Shown here in pieces: positions 25,090 to 33,645 of a stretch of 64,000 nt of DNA. The stretch is taken from NCBI GenBank assembly GCA_964567755.1, contig CAZMNW010000054.1:1-64000 (forward strand), read 5' to 3'. The first letter of the stretch is position 1; each line of letters begins with the position of its first letter. Both the position numbers and the translations under genes were made by a program. The notes beneath the pieces were generated by a model that made no database searches, had not been told where the DNA came from, and saw only the letters and a program-made list of their open reading frames with translations. Origin of the DNA: DASRJW01 sp964567755. Its GTDB lineage: Bacteria > Krumholzibacteriota > Krumholzibacteriia > G020349025.

Positions 25090-26385
25090 GTGCAACGCCT
25101 GTTGCTTCTGATGTCGACGACGACCTACAAGGCGGAAGCCTTCCTGGCTGCTGCTGGCCGCCTCGGGCTCGCGACCGTCGTCGGCACCGATCGGCCTCAA
25201 GCTCTCGCTGCGCTCGACCCACAGGGCAACCTCGATCTCCCCTTCGCGTTTCCGCAGGCAGCGGTGGATCGCGTGCGCCACTTCGCCGCTCGGTTTCCGA
25301 TCGACGCGGTCCTCGCCGCCGACGACGAGGGCGTGGTGCTGGCGGCACATGTGGCGCGCGCCCTCGGCCTGGCCCACAACCCGGTCGCTGCGGTCGAGAC
25401 TGCGCGCAACAAGCTCGACACGCGACGCGCCCTGCAGTCGGCTGCGCTGCCGACCCCGCACTTCGCCTGCTTCCCGATCGACGCCGATCCGGGGCGACTG
25501 GCGACGGAAATCGAGTTCCCCTGCGTGGTCAAAGCGCTCACCCTTTCCGGCAGTCGCGGCGTCATTCGTGCCGATGACCCTGTCGCCTTCGTCGCCGCCT
25601 TCGAGCGCGTGCGGGAGATTCTTGCCCACCCCGACCTCGAAGCGCGGGCAGCGACTGCAATTCTGGTCGAGGACTACCTGCCGGGAGTCGAGATCGCCCT
25701 CGAGGGTCTGATCGAAAACCATCGTCTGCGATCTCTGGCGCTCTTCGACAAGCCCGACCCTCTGGAAGGGCCCTTCTTCGAGGAGACGCTCTACGTCACG
25801 CCGTCCCGGCACCCGCTCGCGCTGCAGGCAGCCGTCGTCGACAGCGTGCAGCGCGCCGTGACCGCCATCGGCTTGCACACAGGGCCCGTGCACGCCGAGG
25901 TGCGCGTCAATGACCGTGGCGTCTTCCTGCTCGAGGCCGCGCCGCGCAGTATCGGCGGCCTGTGTTCGCGCGCGCTGCGCTTCGGCGCCGATGGCAGCAG
26001 CCTCGAGGAGCTGCTGCTCCACCACGCCCTCGGTCACGACACCGGCGCCATCGTGCGCGAGAGGACCGCCTCCGGTGTGATGATGATTCCTATTCCCAGG
26101 GCTGGTATCCTGCGAGAGGTCGGCGGGATCGAAGCGGCCCGGGCGGTACCGCACATCGACGAGGTGCGAATCAGCGCCGCACGCGGACAGCCGCTCGCGC
26201 CGCCGCCCGAGGGATCGCGGTATCTGGGTTTCATTTTTGCGCGCGCGCCAACAGCGGATGCGGTGGAAACGGCGCTGCGCGCCAGTCACGGCCGCTTGCG
26301 CATCGACATCGACCCGGCGGTCGATGGGGCGCCACCCGAAGCGAGCGCGCGACCGGTGTCCACGCTCGAGAGGAGCGAACGATGA
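25090..26385 (+). CDS. ATP-grasp domain ligase (carboxylate-amine/thiol ligase type)
   Basis: 431 residues from GTG at 25090, chosen because GAGG lies 6 bases upstream and the family start (LLLLMSTTTYKAEAFLAAA) follows at once. Order: pre-ATP-grasp domain (about 1-110), ATP-grasp core with PCVVKALTLSGSRGVIRADD (the phosphate-binding lid), LVEDYLPGVEIALEGLI, and the metal site HAEVRVNDRGVFLLEAAPRSIGG. It resembles the carnosine-synthase/L-amino-acid-ligase branch, which joins a carboxylate to an amine through an acyl phosphate. The substrate is unknown. Its TGA overlaps the ATG of the NfuA-like gene (ATGA), an unusual pairing. Confidence 0.85.
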   Translation: MQRLLLLMSTTTYKAEAFLAAAGRLGLATVVGTDRPQALAALDPQGNLDLPFAFPQAAVDRVRHFAARFPIDAVLAADDEGVVLAAHVARALGLAHNPVAAVETARNKLDTRRALQSAALPTPHFACFPIDADPGRLATEIEFPCVVKALTLSGSRGVIRADDPVAFVAAFERVREILAHPDLEARAATAILVEDYLPGVEIALEGLIENHRLRSLALFDKPDPLEGPFFEETLYVTPSRHPLALQAAVVDSVQRAVTAIGLHTGPVHAEVRVNDRGVFLLEAAPRSIGGLCSRALRFGADGSSLEELLLHHALGHDTGAIVRERTASGVMMIPIPRAGILREVGGIEAARAVPHIDEVRISAARGQPLAPPPEGSRYLGFIFARAPTADAVETALRASHGRLRIDIDPAVDGAPPEASARPVSTLERSER

Positions 26386-26975
26386 TCACGATCACAGACG
26401 CAGCGCGCAAGCAGCTGGCCGAGGTGCTCGCAGCCCAGGAAGGCAGCAACCACTCGCTCCGCCTGGCGATCGCGGGGCGCGGTCCGCAGGGATTCGAGTA
26501 CGAGCTCACGCTCCTGCGTGCGGATGAGAAGACCGATGCCGACCTCGTGGTCGAAAGTGGCGCGCTCCCGGTGCTGGTGGATTCCAACAGCGCCGACGAC
26601 TTGCGCGGGGCCACGCTCGATTACGTCCAGCAGCCGGGTGGCTATGGATTCAAGGTCGACAACCCCAATCCGGTATGGCGCGATCCGATCGCGCTCAAAG
26701 TCCAGCGCGTCATCGACACCGAGATCAACCCCGGGGTCGCGACCCACGGCGGTCATGTGTCCCTGCTCGACGTGAAAGATGGCAAGGCCTACATCCGCTT
26801 GGGCGGCGGCTGCCAAGGCTGTGGCATGGTGAGCGTCACCCTCAAGCAAGGAATCGAGAAATCCATCGTCAACGCCGTGCCCGAGATTGCCGAGGTTCTC
26901 GACACCACGGATCACGGTGCCGGTCAGAATCCGTTCTATCAGCCGGCGAAGAGCGGCCAGTCGCCGTTCGACTGA
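26382..26975 (+). CDS. nfuA: NfuA-like Fe-S cluster carrier (A-type plus NifU C-terminal domain)
   Basis: 197 residues. The N-terminal ~100 residues resemble an A-type (HesB/IscA) fold; as in E. coli NfuA the A-type cysteines are missing. The C-terminal NifU domain has GGHVSLLDVKDGKAYIRLGG and Cys144-x2-Cys147 (GCQGCG), the Fe-S binding pair. It would deliver 4Fe-4S clusters to client enzymes. AGGAG lies 6 bases before its ATG, which overlaps the ATP-grasp stop, so the two are translationally coupled. It converges on the egtB gene with 5 bases between stops. Confidence 0.9.
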   Translation: MITITDAARKQLAEVLAAQEGSNHSLRLAIAGRGPQGFEYELTLLRADEKTDADLVVESGALPVLVDSNSADDLRGATLDYVQQPGGYGFKVDNPNPVWRDPIALKVQRVIDTEINPGVATHGGHVSLLDVKDGKAYIRLGGGCQGCGMVSVTLKQGIEKSIVNAVPEIAEVLDTTDHGAGQNPFYQPAKSGQSPFD

Positions 26976-26980
26976 TGGGT

Positions 26981-28249
26981 TCACCCGGTCCCATCGCGCG
27001 CCAGCCGCAATCCCTGGAAGTTCCAACGCTGGTGCGGATAGAAGAAGTTGCGGTAGGTGGCGCGCATGTGCGAGCGCGGCGTGGCGCATGAGCCGCCGCG
27101 CAACACGATCTGTCCACACATGAACTTGCCGTTGTATTCGCCGAGCGCGCCGGCGGGCGTTCGATAGCCCGGGTACGGAGCGTAATCGCTGCGCGTGAGC
27201 TCCCAGACATCCCCGAACATCTGGGTGATGCCATCCCCCGCGGCGACTGTCGGATGGAACCGTTCGCTGTCGGCGAAGTTGCCCTGCACTGGATGCGTCC
27301 GCGCCGCCAGCTCCCACTCGAACTCGGTCGGCAATCGCGCCTCCTGCCAGCGCGCGAACGCATCGGCTTCGAACAAGCTGATGTGCACGACGGGTTCCTC
27401 GTCGCGCACCGGCCGTAACCCGCCAAGGGTGAACTCGACCCAACAGTTGTCGATCTCGCGCCAGTAGAGCGGCGCCCGCCAGCCCTGGTTCGTGGCCGCG
27501 GCCCAACCGTCCGCCAGCCACAGGGTCGGGCGTGTGTACCCGCCAGCGGCGATGAACTCTTTCCACTCGCCGTTGGTGACGCAGCGCTGCCCAAGAACGA
27601 ACGGTGCCACGTACACCGGGTGTCGCGGCGACTCGTTGTCGAAAGCGAATCCGGCGCCAGCGTGGCCGAACTCGTACAGACCGCCGGGGAACTCGCGCCA
27701 GCGCAACGGCGCGGCGATCGCCGCCGGCGCCGGCGTCGCCGGCGCATACATCGGCTGCAACGGATTGGTGGCGAGAATGTGTTTGATGTCCACGAGCAGC
27801 AGCTCTTGATGCTGTTGCTCGTGATGCAAGCCGAGAAGCACGCGCGCGCGCATCTCGGCGTGATCGGGATGGGTGGCGAGCAGCGCCACGACCCGGGCGT
27901 CGACGTTGCGACGGTAGTCCGCGATCTCGGCGACCGTGGGGCGCGAGAGGAATCCGCGCTCCGGGCGTGGCTGCCGATCGCCGACCGCGACGTAATACGA
28001 GTTGAACAGGGTGCGATACAGGGGATGCACCGGCCGATACCCGGGCTCGAATTCCGCCAGGACGAAGGTGTCGAAAAACCAGGTGGTGTGCGCCAAGTGC
28101 CATTTCGGCGGGCTCACGTCGGGCATTGTCTGCACCACGTGATCTTCGATGGTGAGCGGCGCGCAGAGCGCGAGCGTCGCGGCGCGCACGCGCTGGAACT
28201 CGGCCCGCAACGTCACCGTGTCGGCGGCGATTCCCGTCGCCGGGTTCAC
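26981..28249 (-). CDS. egtB: EgtB-type sulfoxide synthase (ergothioneine/ovothiol family)
   Basis: 422 residues from GTG 28249, chosen because GGAGG lies 6 bases upstream and the start overlaps the stop of the upstream peptidase gene (GTGA). N-terminal DinB-like domain with iron ligands His51 (KWHLAHT) and His143/His147 (LHHEQQHQEL); C-terminal formylglycine-generating-enzyme fold (LRGGSCATPRSHMRATYRNF). The family joins a thiol to trimethylhistidine or histidine using iron and oxygen. The usual methyltransferase partner egtD is not nearby, so the product (ergothioneine, ovothiol or other) is uncertain. Convergent with the NfuA-like gene. Confidence 0.9.
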   Translation of the reverse strand: MNPATGIAADTVTLRAEFQRVRAATLALCAPLTIEDHVVQTMPDVSPPKWHLAHTTWFFDTFVLAEFEPGYRPVHPLYRTLFNSYYVAVGDRQPRPERGFLSRPTVAEIADYRRNVDARVVALLATHPDHAEMRARVLLGLHHEQQHQELLLVDIKHILATNPLQPMYAPATPAPAAIAAPLRWREFPGGLYEFGHAGAGFAFDNESPRHPVYVAPFVLGQRCVTNGEWKEFIAAGGYTRPTLWLADGWAAATNQGWRAPLYWREIDNCWVEFTLGGLRPVRDEEPVVHISLFEADAFARWQEARLPTEFEWELAARTHPVQGNFADSERFHPTVAAGDGITQMFGDVWELTRSDYAPYPGYRTPAGALGEYNGKFMCGQIVLRGGSCATPRSHMRATYRNFFYPHQRWNFQGLRLARDGTG

Positions 28250-30339
28250 CCGCCGCCTCCGGTCGCCTGCGGCCGCAGCGCTTGCAACGCGCGTGCGGTC
28301 GCTTGCAACAGCGGCTCCGGTCCGACCTTGGCACCGACGGCACCCTGCATCCAGAGATCCGGCGTCACCCGCCCCTGCTGGCAAACACGCTCGAACTCGC
28401 GTGCCAAGTTCGCGCGGGCAAAATGCTCCTCGAGCTGAAACGCGATCAGGTGGCCGAGTGGATAGTTGGCCAAATACAACGGGTACGCCAGCATGTGCGA
28501 ATAAATCCCGAGCAGCACCGATTTCTTCCCGTGCATGAGTGGCGCGAAGGTCCGATCCCAAACCTCGCCGGCGATGCGGACCGTGGCCGCGCGCAGCTCG
28601 GCGGCTTGCGCCGCCGGGTGCGCATACATCCACTCCCAGACCGCCAGGTCCACCAGAGTCACGGCCCCGATCTCGCAGCTGGCCCAGAATGCTTCGAGAG
28701 CGCGCAAGTGCTGCCCTGCTTCATCCTTGCTGGCGAGGCCGAGAAGCTCGAGATCTCGCTGTTGGAACACGAAGGCCAGCGCTTCGGTGAAAGCGTTGCC
28801 GGGGACTCCCTGCAACGAGGTGTGGTCGATGGTGTTGAGCGAAAACACTTGCTCGACATTGTGCCCGAGCTCGTGCACGGCGATGTTGTAACCCTTGTAA
28901 TCCATGCCGTCCGCGCCGACGCGGGTGCGCAGGTGCGCGCCATCGTCGCGGCGCCCGGCGCCGAGGGCGTGGCCGGCGCCCCGCGACGGGTCGACGACGA
29001 TGTGCGCCGCCAGCATCGTGGCCGTGTCGGCGGCGAAACCCAGGTCCCGCAGAATCCGCGGAATGTCGGCGGCGAATGCAGCCGGTGTCGGATAGCGTTT
29101 CTTCGTGATCGCATCCAGCTCGGCTTCGCCGTACTCGGCGCGCGGCTTGAACCCGGCGTACCAAATGTCGAACGGCTCGAGCGGGCGGCCGAGCCGGTTC
29201 TCGATCAGGCTCGCCGCTTGCGCCGCGACCGGGCTCGCGAACAGTGCCTCGAACATCGATCGCACTTTCTCGACCGGGATCTCGCGCTCCATTTCGAAGC
29301 TGCGGGCGATCGCAGTCGGCGCCCGCGGCACGGCAGCATCCACCTGCTGCATGGCGTGGAAGATGTCGAGGAGCTTCTGGTAGCGCGTGTCGGGTTCGCG
29401 CCCGGGAGTGGGGTCCGCGTGCGCGCCGGCCGGGGGTTCGACGTCACTCGCCGCGGCGAGCGTCACTTTGCCCGTGGCCGGTGTCCAGTCCACCAGCGGG
29501 TTGTTGACCACACCGGCGGGAATGTCCTGGCGCACGATGTCTTCCATCACTCGCGCGATCAGGCGCTGCTTTTCGAGCCCATCGGCGCTTGAGTAATGCG
29601 CCTTGAGCTCGTCGCGCAGTCCCCAGTGGCTGATGAGCCGCAGGCCGGCGGCAAACGGCCGGCGACCATCCGGGTTGAGCCAATGATGCAAATACAAATT
29701 GTAGTCCGAGATGTACGCGTCGGCGGCGGCGGTCGCTGCACTCACGGCTTGCTGCGCCGCAGCCGGCACGCGCTCGGCGAACCGTCCGACGAGACGTGCT
29801 TCGGCCCAGCGCCGGCGCGACCACTGCGCTCCGTCGGCGATGCGCTGGTCGAGCGTGCTGGCTGGGAAGTTGAGCAGCGCGACGAATGCGAGCTTGGCGT
29901 CGAAGAGATCGTCGTGGATGTGGGCCGACGGATCATAGGCAGCGAGCAAACGGTCCACGGGCCGCACGGGGCCGGTCTCGACATCCATGAAATGACGCAG
30001 CTCGCGGCCCATGGAGACGAAATGCCCGTCCACCATCTCCATGCTGCGTTCGAGATGCGCGAAGGTGTCGTCGAGCGTTTGCGGATCGACGACCAGATTC
30101 GCCGCGGCGAAGTCGACGAACTCCTGCGTCGATCCGTCCTCGGGCTGCCACAGGTCGGCCGCCTGCGTCACGCCGCCTTCGATGCGCGACCGTGCGGCAG
30201 CGCCGTGCATTTCCACCAGGCGCGCGATGGCGGTCTCGCGTGCACCGGCACGATCGAACTCGGGGGCCGCGACCACGTCGGCAGCCAAGGCCACCGCCAG
30301 AGCCGCCGCGGCGCCGATGCGGCCTCCTACGCGCTCCAT
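28246..30339 (-). CDS. secreted zinc metallopeptidase (M3-like, HELGH)
   Basis: 697 residues with a hydrophobic Ala-rich signal segment (1-25). The zinc motif HELGH is at 489-493 in YNIAVHELGHNVEQVF, followed by GNAFTEALAF with the likely third ligand Glu about 25 residues later, an M3/oligoendopeptidase-like arrangement. The long all-helical N-terminal part also fits that fold. Peptide substrate unknown. GGGAGG lies 4 bases before the ATG. The gene overlaps egtB by 4 bases, so both are one transcript, an association with no obvious metabolic reason. Confidence 0.83.
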   Translation of the reverse strand: MERVGGRIGAAAALAVALAADVVAAPEFDRAGARETAIARLVEMHGAAARSRIEGGVTQAADLWQPEDGSTQEFVDFAAANLVVDPQTLDDTFAHLERSMEMVDGHFVSMGRELRHFMDVETGPVRPVDRLLAAYDPSAHIHDDLFDAKLAFVALLNFPASTLDQRIADGAQWSRRRWAEARLVGRFAERVPAAAQQAVSAATAAADAYISDYNLYLHHWLNPDGRRPFAAGLRLISHWGLRDELKAHYSSADGLEKQRLIARVMEDIVRQDIPAGVVNNPLVDWTPATGKVTLAAASDVEPPAGAHADPTPGREPDTRYQKLLDIFHAMQQVDAAVPRAPTAIARSFEMEREIPVEKVRSMFEALFASPVAAQAASLIENRLGRPLEPFDIWYAGFKPRAEYGEAELDAITKKRYPTPAAFAADIPRILRDLGFAADTATMLAAHIVVDPSRGAGHALGAGRRDDGAHLRTRVGADGMDYKGYNIAVHELGHNVEQVFSLNTIDHTSLQGVPGNAFTEALAFVFQQRDLELLGLASKDEAGQHLRALEAFWASCEIGAVTLVDLAVWEWMYAHPAAQAAELRAATVRIAGEVWDRTFAPLMHGKKSVLLGIYSHMLAYPLYLANYPLGHLIAFQLEEHFARANLAREFERVCQQGRVTPDLWMQGAVGAKVGPEPLLQATARALQALRPQATGGGG

Positions 30340-30677
30340 GGATCCTCCCTTGCAAAATGCAGAGTGGCCAGTCTAGTGCATCCCCGCCAGTGGATCACGC
30401 CCTCGGATCGAGGCGAGCCGCAACACCCCAACGCCCGACTGCGCACTCTGCCCCGCACGACCCACGTGGATGGGGAATGCCGAGGGACAACGGGGAACGC
30501 CCTTGATGCCAGGAGCGCTCGCTCTTTAGACTTGGTGCAAGGCAGCGTGGGCGCGTCACCTTTTCTCTTGTCCACGCCTCCGGTTCGGGATGCCTCTTTT
30601 CCTGTGGATCGAGTCGACCTTGCCGACCAGACGGATCTGGTCAACGCCCTCGGGCATAGCACGGATTGCGATACCCT
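30340..30677. other. 338-base divergent intergenic region
   Basis: No gene seen. It carries a minus-strand -10 candidate TAGACT (30370-30375) for the peptidase gene and a plus-strand TTGATG-N18-TAGACT pair (30503-30532) for the repeat-rich surface protein. The rest shows nothing I recognise. Confidence 0.4.
30503..30532 (+). promoter_or_regulatory. candidate promoter for the surface-repeat protein gene
   Basis: TTGATG (30503-30508), 18-base spacer, TAGACT (30527-30532): four of six consensus bases in each box. Predicted start near 30539, leader about 140 bases. Confidence 0.35.
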
Positions 30678-32582
30678 ATGACCAATGCACATCGTTTCAC
30701 CCCGATCATGGGGAGCTTGACCCTTGTCGCCTTGCTCTTGCTGCCTTGGTCGGCGGCACGTGCTGGCGGCATTTCCGGGACCATCCGCGACGCAGAGTCG
30801 GGCCAGGTCCTCGGTCATGTCGACCTCGACGTCTTCGACGCCAACTTCGGCCCGGTGTTCGGAATCGACGATCCCGGCGCACCCACCAACGACCTGACCG
30901 CGGCCGACGGCAGCTACGTGCTCGAGCCGCTGCCGGCCGGGAACTACTACCTGCGCGCTGATCCTTCGCTCTCCCAGGGCTATGTCGTGCAATACTTTCC
31001 AGAAACATTCCTGCAATCGCAGGCGACCCCGGTGCGGGTTCGCGCCGCCGGCTTGACCTCGGTGGACTTCTTTTTGTACAAGGGCCACAGCCTGCAGGGT
31101 CAGGTTCTCGATGCGGTGACGAACACGCCGCTGGCCGGCATCGACCTCGATGTCTTCGGCCCTGATGAATCCTTCGTCAACTGGGTGAACGCCAGCACCG
31201 ACTCCGCCGGCAACTTCAGCATTGGGTTGGTGCCGGATGGCAGCTATCACCTGCGCGCCGAGCCGGAAGGTGGCTCGTTGTACTTGGCGGAATTCTATGG
31301 CGGCGCTGCCGGCATCGAAGCCTCGCAGCTCATCGGCGTCGACGGCGGCAGCGTGAGCGGCCTCGAGTTCAAGCTCGACCTCGGCGGCTCGGTGAGTGGT
31401 GTCGTGACCGACCGGGACACGGGTGAACCCGTCGCCGGCTGCGACATCGACATCTTCGACAGCACCGGCCAGCTCCTCGAGGACGCGAACGCCACCACCG
31501 ACTCCAGCGGCGTCTACCGCGTCGGCTCGCTGCCGGATGGCAATTACTTCATCCTGGCCGACGCCACCGCGGCCCAAGGTTACGTCGACACCTACTATGG
31601 CGATACCGCTGTCATCGACTCGGCCCAGCTCGTCGCGGTCTCGGTCGGGACCACGGCAGCAGGAACCTCTCTCACCATGCCTCGCGGGGGCACGATCGCC
31701 GGCGTGGTCACGAACGCCACAACGGGCGATCCGCTGCCGAATGTGCAGATTACGGTGTGGATGGGGAACACGCGCGTGGGCTCCGCCAATAGCGGCACTA
31801 ACGGCGCCTACCTGGTCGGCGCCATGCCCTCCGGCGACTACAAAGTGCGCTGCGCCGGCGTTCCCGAGCTCGGGCTGGCCTTCCAGTTCCACACCGGCGC
31901 CATCGTTGCATCGCAAGCGGCACCGGTACCGGTCGTGAGCGGCACGACCGTTGGCGACGTCCACTTCGCGCTGCAACCGGGAGGCTGGATCAGCGGCCAA
32001 GTGGCGACGAAGATGGGCGAGCCCTTGGTGGGCGTCAGCTTCGATCTGTATACGCCGGACGGCGAAGCGCTGCCGTCGTTGGATACGTGGAGCGATGCCG
32101 ATGGCACTTACCTCGTCGGACCGATCCCTGGCGGCACCTTCGTCTTGCGCGCCAATCCATCGAACGTGTATCCGCAATTCACCGAACGCTACTACGGCGG
32201 CACCAAACTGCTGGCGACAGCACAAGCACTCACGGTCCTCGCGACCGAAACGTTGTCCAATGTCGACTTCCTGTACGGCACGATCGATCGCGTGGTGCGG
32301 CCGCGCCACGCTCCCGAGATTTCGGCGTACCCGAATCCGTTCAACCCGCGCACACGGCTTGCCTTCGATCTCGAAGCCACTGGCCCGGTGAAGGTGACGA
32401 TCCACGACGTGCGTGGACGCATCATTGCGGTGCTCGCCGACCGCGTCATGGCCGCCGGGCGGCATGAATTCCTCTGGGACGGAGAGGGTGTGCTGGGACA
32501 GGGCGCGTCGAGCGGGGTGCATTTTGTGCGTGTCGAGACCGCCGCTCGAGTCGAAAAGCAGAAGCTGATCCTGCTGAAGTAG
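30678..32582 (+). CDS. secreted protein with five carboxypeptidase-like regulatory repeats and type IX/FlgD-like C-terminal domain
   Basis: 634 residues. A signal peptide (cleavage near ARA) is followed by about five beta-sandwich repeats of ~95 residues, each with a GxVxDxxTGxPLxG start and a G-x-Y-x-V-G-x-L-P-D-G-x-Y end (for example ISGTIRDAESGQVLG, SVSGVVTDRDTGEPVAG, TIAGVVTNATTGDPLP). The C-terminal ~80 residues (AYPNPFNPRTRLAFDLEA, VRGRIIAVLADR, SSGVHFVRVET) are a FlgD-like/type IX sorting domain. It is predicted to be on the surface, possibly exported via a PorV-type route. ATG 30678 was preferred to TTG 30666. A strong terminator follows. Confidence 0.82.
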   Translation: MTNAHRFTPIMGSLTLVALLLLPWSAARAGGISGTIRDAESGQVLGHVDLDVFDANFGPVFGIDDPGAPTNDLTAADGSYVLEPLPAGNYYLRADPSLSQGYVVQYFPETFLQSQATPVRVRAAGLTSVDFFLYKGHSLQGQVLDAVTNTPLAGIDLDVFGPDESFVNWVNASTDSAGNFSIGLVPDGSYHLRAEPEGGSLYLAEFYGGAAGIEASQLIGVDGGSVSGLEFKLDLGGSVSGVVTDRDTGEPVAGCDIDIFDSTGQLLEDANATTDSSGVYRVGSLPDGNYFILADATAAQGYVDTYYGDTAVIDSAQLVAVSVGTTAAGTSLTMPRGGTIAGVVTNATTGDPLPNVQITVWMGNTRVGSANSGTNGAYLVGAMPSGDYKVRCAGVPELGLAFQFHTGAIVASQAAPVPVVSGTTVGDVHFALQPGGWISGQVATKMGEPLVGVSFDLYTPDGEALPSLDTWSDADGTYLVGPIPGGTFVLRANPSNVYPQFTERYYGGTKLLATAQALTVLATETLSNVDFLYGTIDRVVRPRHAPEISAYPNPFNPRTRLAFDLEATGPVKVTIHDVRGRIIAVLADRVMAAGRHEFLWDGEGVLGQGASSGVHFVRVETAARVEKQKLILLK

Positions 32583-32611
32583 GTTCGAGCGCATCGATTC
32601 ATCCACAGACT

Positions 32612-32653
32612 ACGGCCGTCGCGTCTCGGGCGCGGCGGCCGTGGTCATTTTTT
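32612..32653 (+). terminator. rho-independent terminator after the surface-repeat protein gene
   Basis: ACGGCCGTCGCG (32612-32623) pairs with CGCGGCGGCCGT (32631-32642) over a 7-base loop: 12 bp with one T-G pair, followed by six T (32648-32653). Confidence 0.88.
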
Positions 32654-32658
32654 GGCAC

Positions 32659-32689
32659 TTGACAGTCCTGGCAGCAGGAAGGGTATAAA
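32659..32689 (+). promoter_or_regulatory. sigma70-type promoter for the DUF4398-like lipoprotein gene
   Basis: TTGACA (32659-32664), 19-base spacer, TATAAA (32684-32689), or 18 bases to GTATAA. It lies only 5 bases after the terminator T-run. Predicted start near 32696. Confidence 0.72.
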
Positions 32690-32921
32690 GCGCCAGAAGT
32701 TGTGAGGGGGTCCAGCCGGCCCCAATCGAGTATCATCCGGCGGCGGAATCGTCCGGCCGACGGGAGCAGCCTCGAGGGAGCTGCTCTATACGAGGTCCTG
32801 GTCACCGCGAGTCCAACGGTCGTCGGAATCCTGCCTTGCGCTGGTCCAGAATGGCGGCGCTGCATTCAGGACAACCCGAGTCCACAAGCTCGGGGGATGA
32901 CCCCCCAAAGGAGAGGAGCCA

Positions 32922-33530
32922 ATGCGAAGAATCATGAGTGCGATGAGTTTGATGGCGATCTTGGCCCTGGTCGTGGCGGGCTGCGCCAAGCCGCCGACGG
33001 CCGAGATGCAGACGGCCACCGCGGCGATAGCAGAAGCCACCACCGCCGAGGCCGAGGTTTACGCGCCCGAGGCCATGCAAGCCGCCCGCAGCGCCCAGCA
33101 GGCCTACGAGGAGGAAGTGAAGTTGCAGGAAGGCAAGTTCGCCCTCTTCAGGAAGTATGATCAGGCGAAGACACTGGTGGCCCAGGCCGAGACGGCTGCC
33201 CAGACGGCTTCGACGCAAGCGGCCGAGAACAAGAACCGCATCCGTCAGGAAGTCACGACGATGATCCAGGAAACTCGAACGATGCTCACCGAGGCGCAGG
33301 AAATGCTCGCAAAAGCCCCGAAGGGCAAGGGTTCGACGCTGGATCTGCAGGTCATGGGTTCGGACCTGACGGCGGCTGGAACCACGATCGACGAGGCCCA
33401 AGCGTTGCTCGAGCAGGACAAGCTCATGGACGCTCGCGCCAAGACTCAGACCGCGCGCAGCACCGTGATGTCCGTGCGGTCGAGCGTCGAACAGGCCATT
33501 CAGATGAAGCAGGCAGGGGCCAAGAAGTAA
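32922..33530 (+). CDS. DUF4398-like helical lipoprotein
   Basis: 202 residues. The signal peptide ends in lipobox VAGC (Cys21). The rest is almost purely helical, rich in Ala, Glu, Gln and Lys, with heptad-like spacing (AEATTAEAEVYAPEAM, SAQQAYEEEVKLQEGKF), as in DUF4398 lipoproteins. It is probably an outer-membrane-anchored periplasmic coiled coil. GGAGAGGAG precedes the ATG. It heads a run of cell-wall genes but a 14-bp hairpin (33566-33598) separates it from them, so it is likely transcribed in excess of them. Confidence 0.78.
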   Translation: MRRIMSAMSLMAILALVVAGCAKPPTAEMQTATAAIAEATTAEAEVYAPEAMQAARSAQQAYEEEVKLQEGKFALFRKYDQAKTLVAQAETAAQTASTQAAENKNRIRQEVTTMIQETRTMLTEAQEMLAKAPKGKGSTLDLQVMGSDLTAAGTTIDEAQALLEQDKLMDARAKTQTARSTVMSVRSSVEQAIQMKQAGAKK

Positions 33531-33565
33531 CGCGGACGTCCCGTCTGCTGCGGTTTCCGAACTTG

Positions 33566-33598
33566 CAGAGCGGAGGCACACCTCGTGCCTCCGCTCTG
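33566..33598 (+). terminator. strong hairpin, terminator or attenuator after the lipoprotein gene
   Basis: CAGAGCGGAGGCAC (33566-33579) pairs perfectly with GTGCCTCCGCTCTG (33585-33598) across a 5-base loop, a 14-bp stem. It is followed only by GCAGTTTC, so the T-run is weak. With no obvious promoter before the next gene, partial read-through is likely. Confidence 0.65.
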
Positions 33599-33645
33599 GC
33601 AGTTTCAATCGTCCAGGCCGTTGGTGTCACCGTGCAAGCACTCGT

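Larger units (their letters stand above)
32583..32921. other. 339-base intergenic region: terminator, promoter and long leader
   Basis: It contains the terminator of the preceding gene (32612-32653), a TTGACA/TATAAA promoter (32659-32689), then a leader of about 225 bases that ends in a GGGGG-atga-CCCCC hairpin (32892-32905) directly before the ribosome-binding site. No small ORF with a good start was convincing. Confidence 0.6.

Noticed and set aside
30327..32606. Minus-strand open frame opposite the repeat-rich surface protein
   Set aside because: The apparent repeats are the reverse of the real protein's repeats; no start signal.
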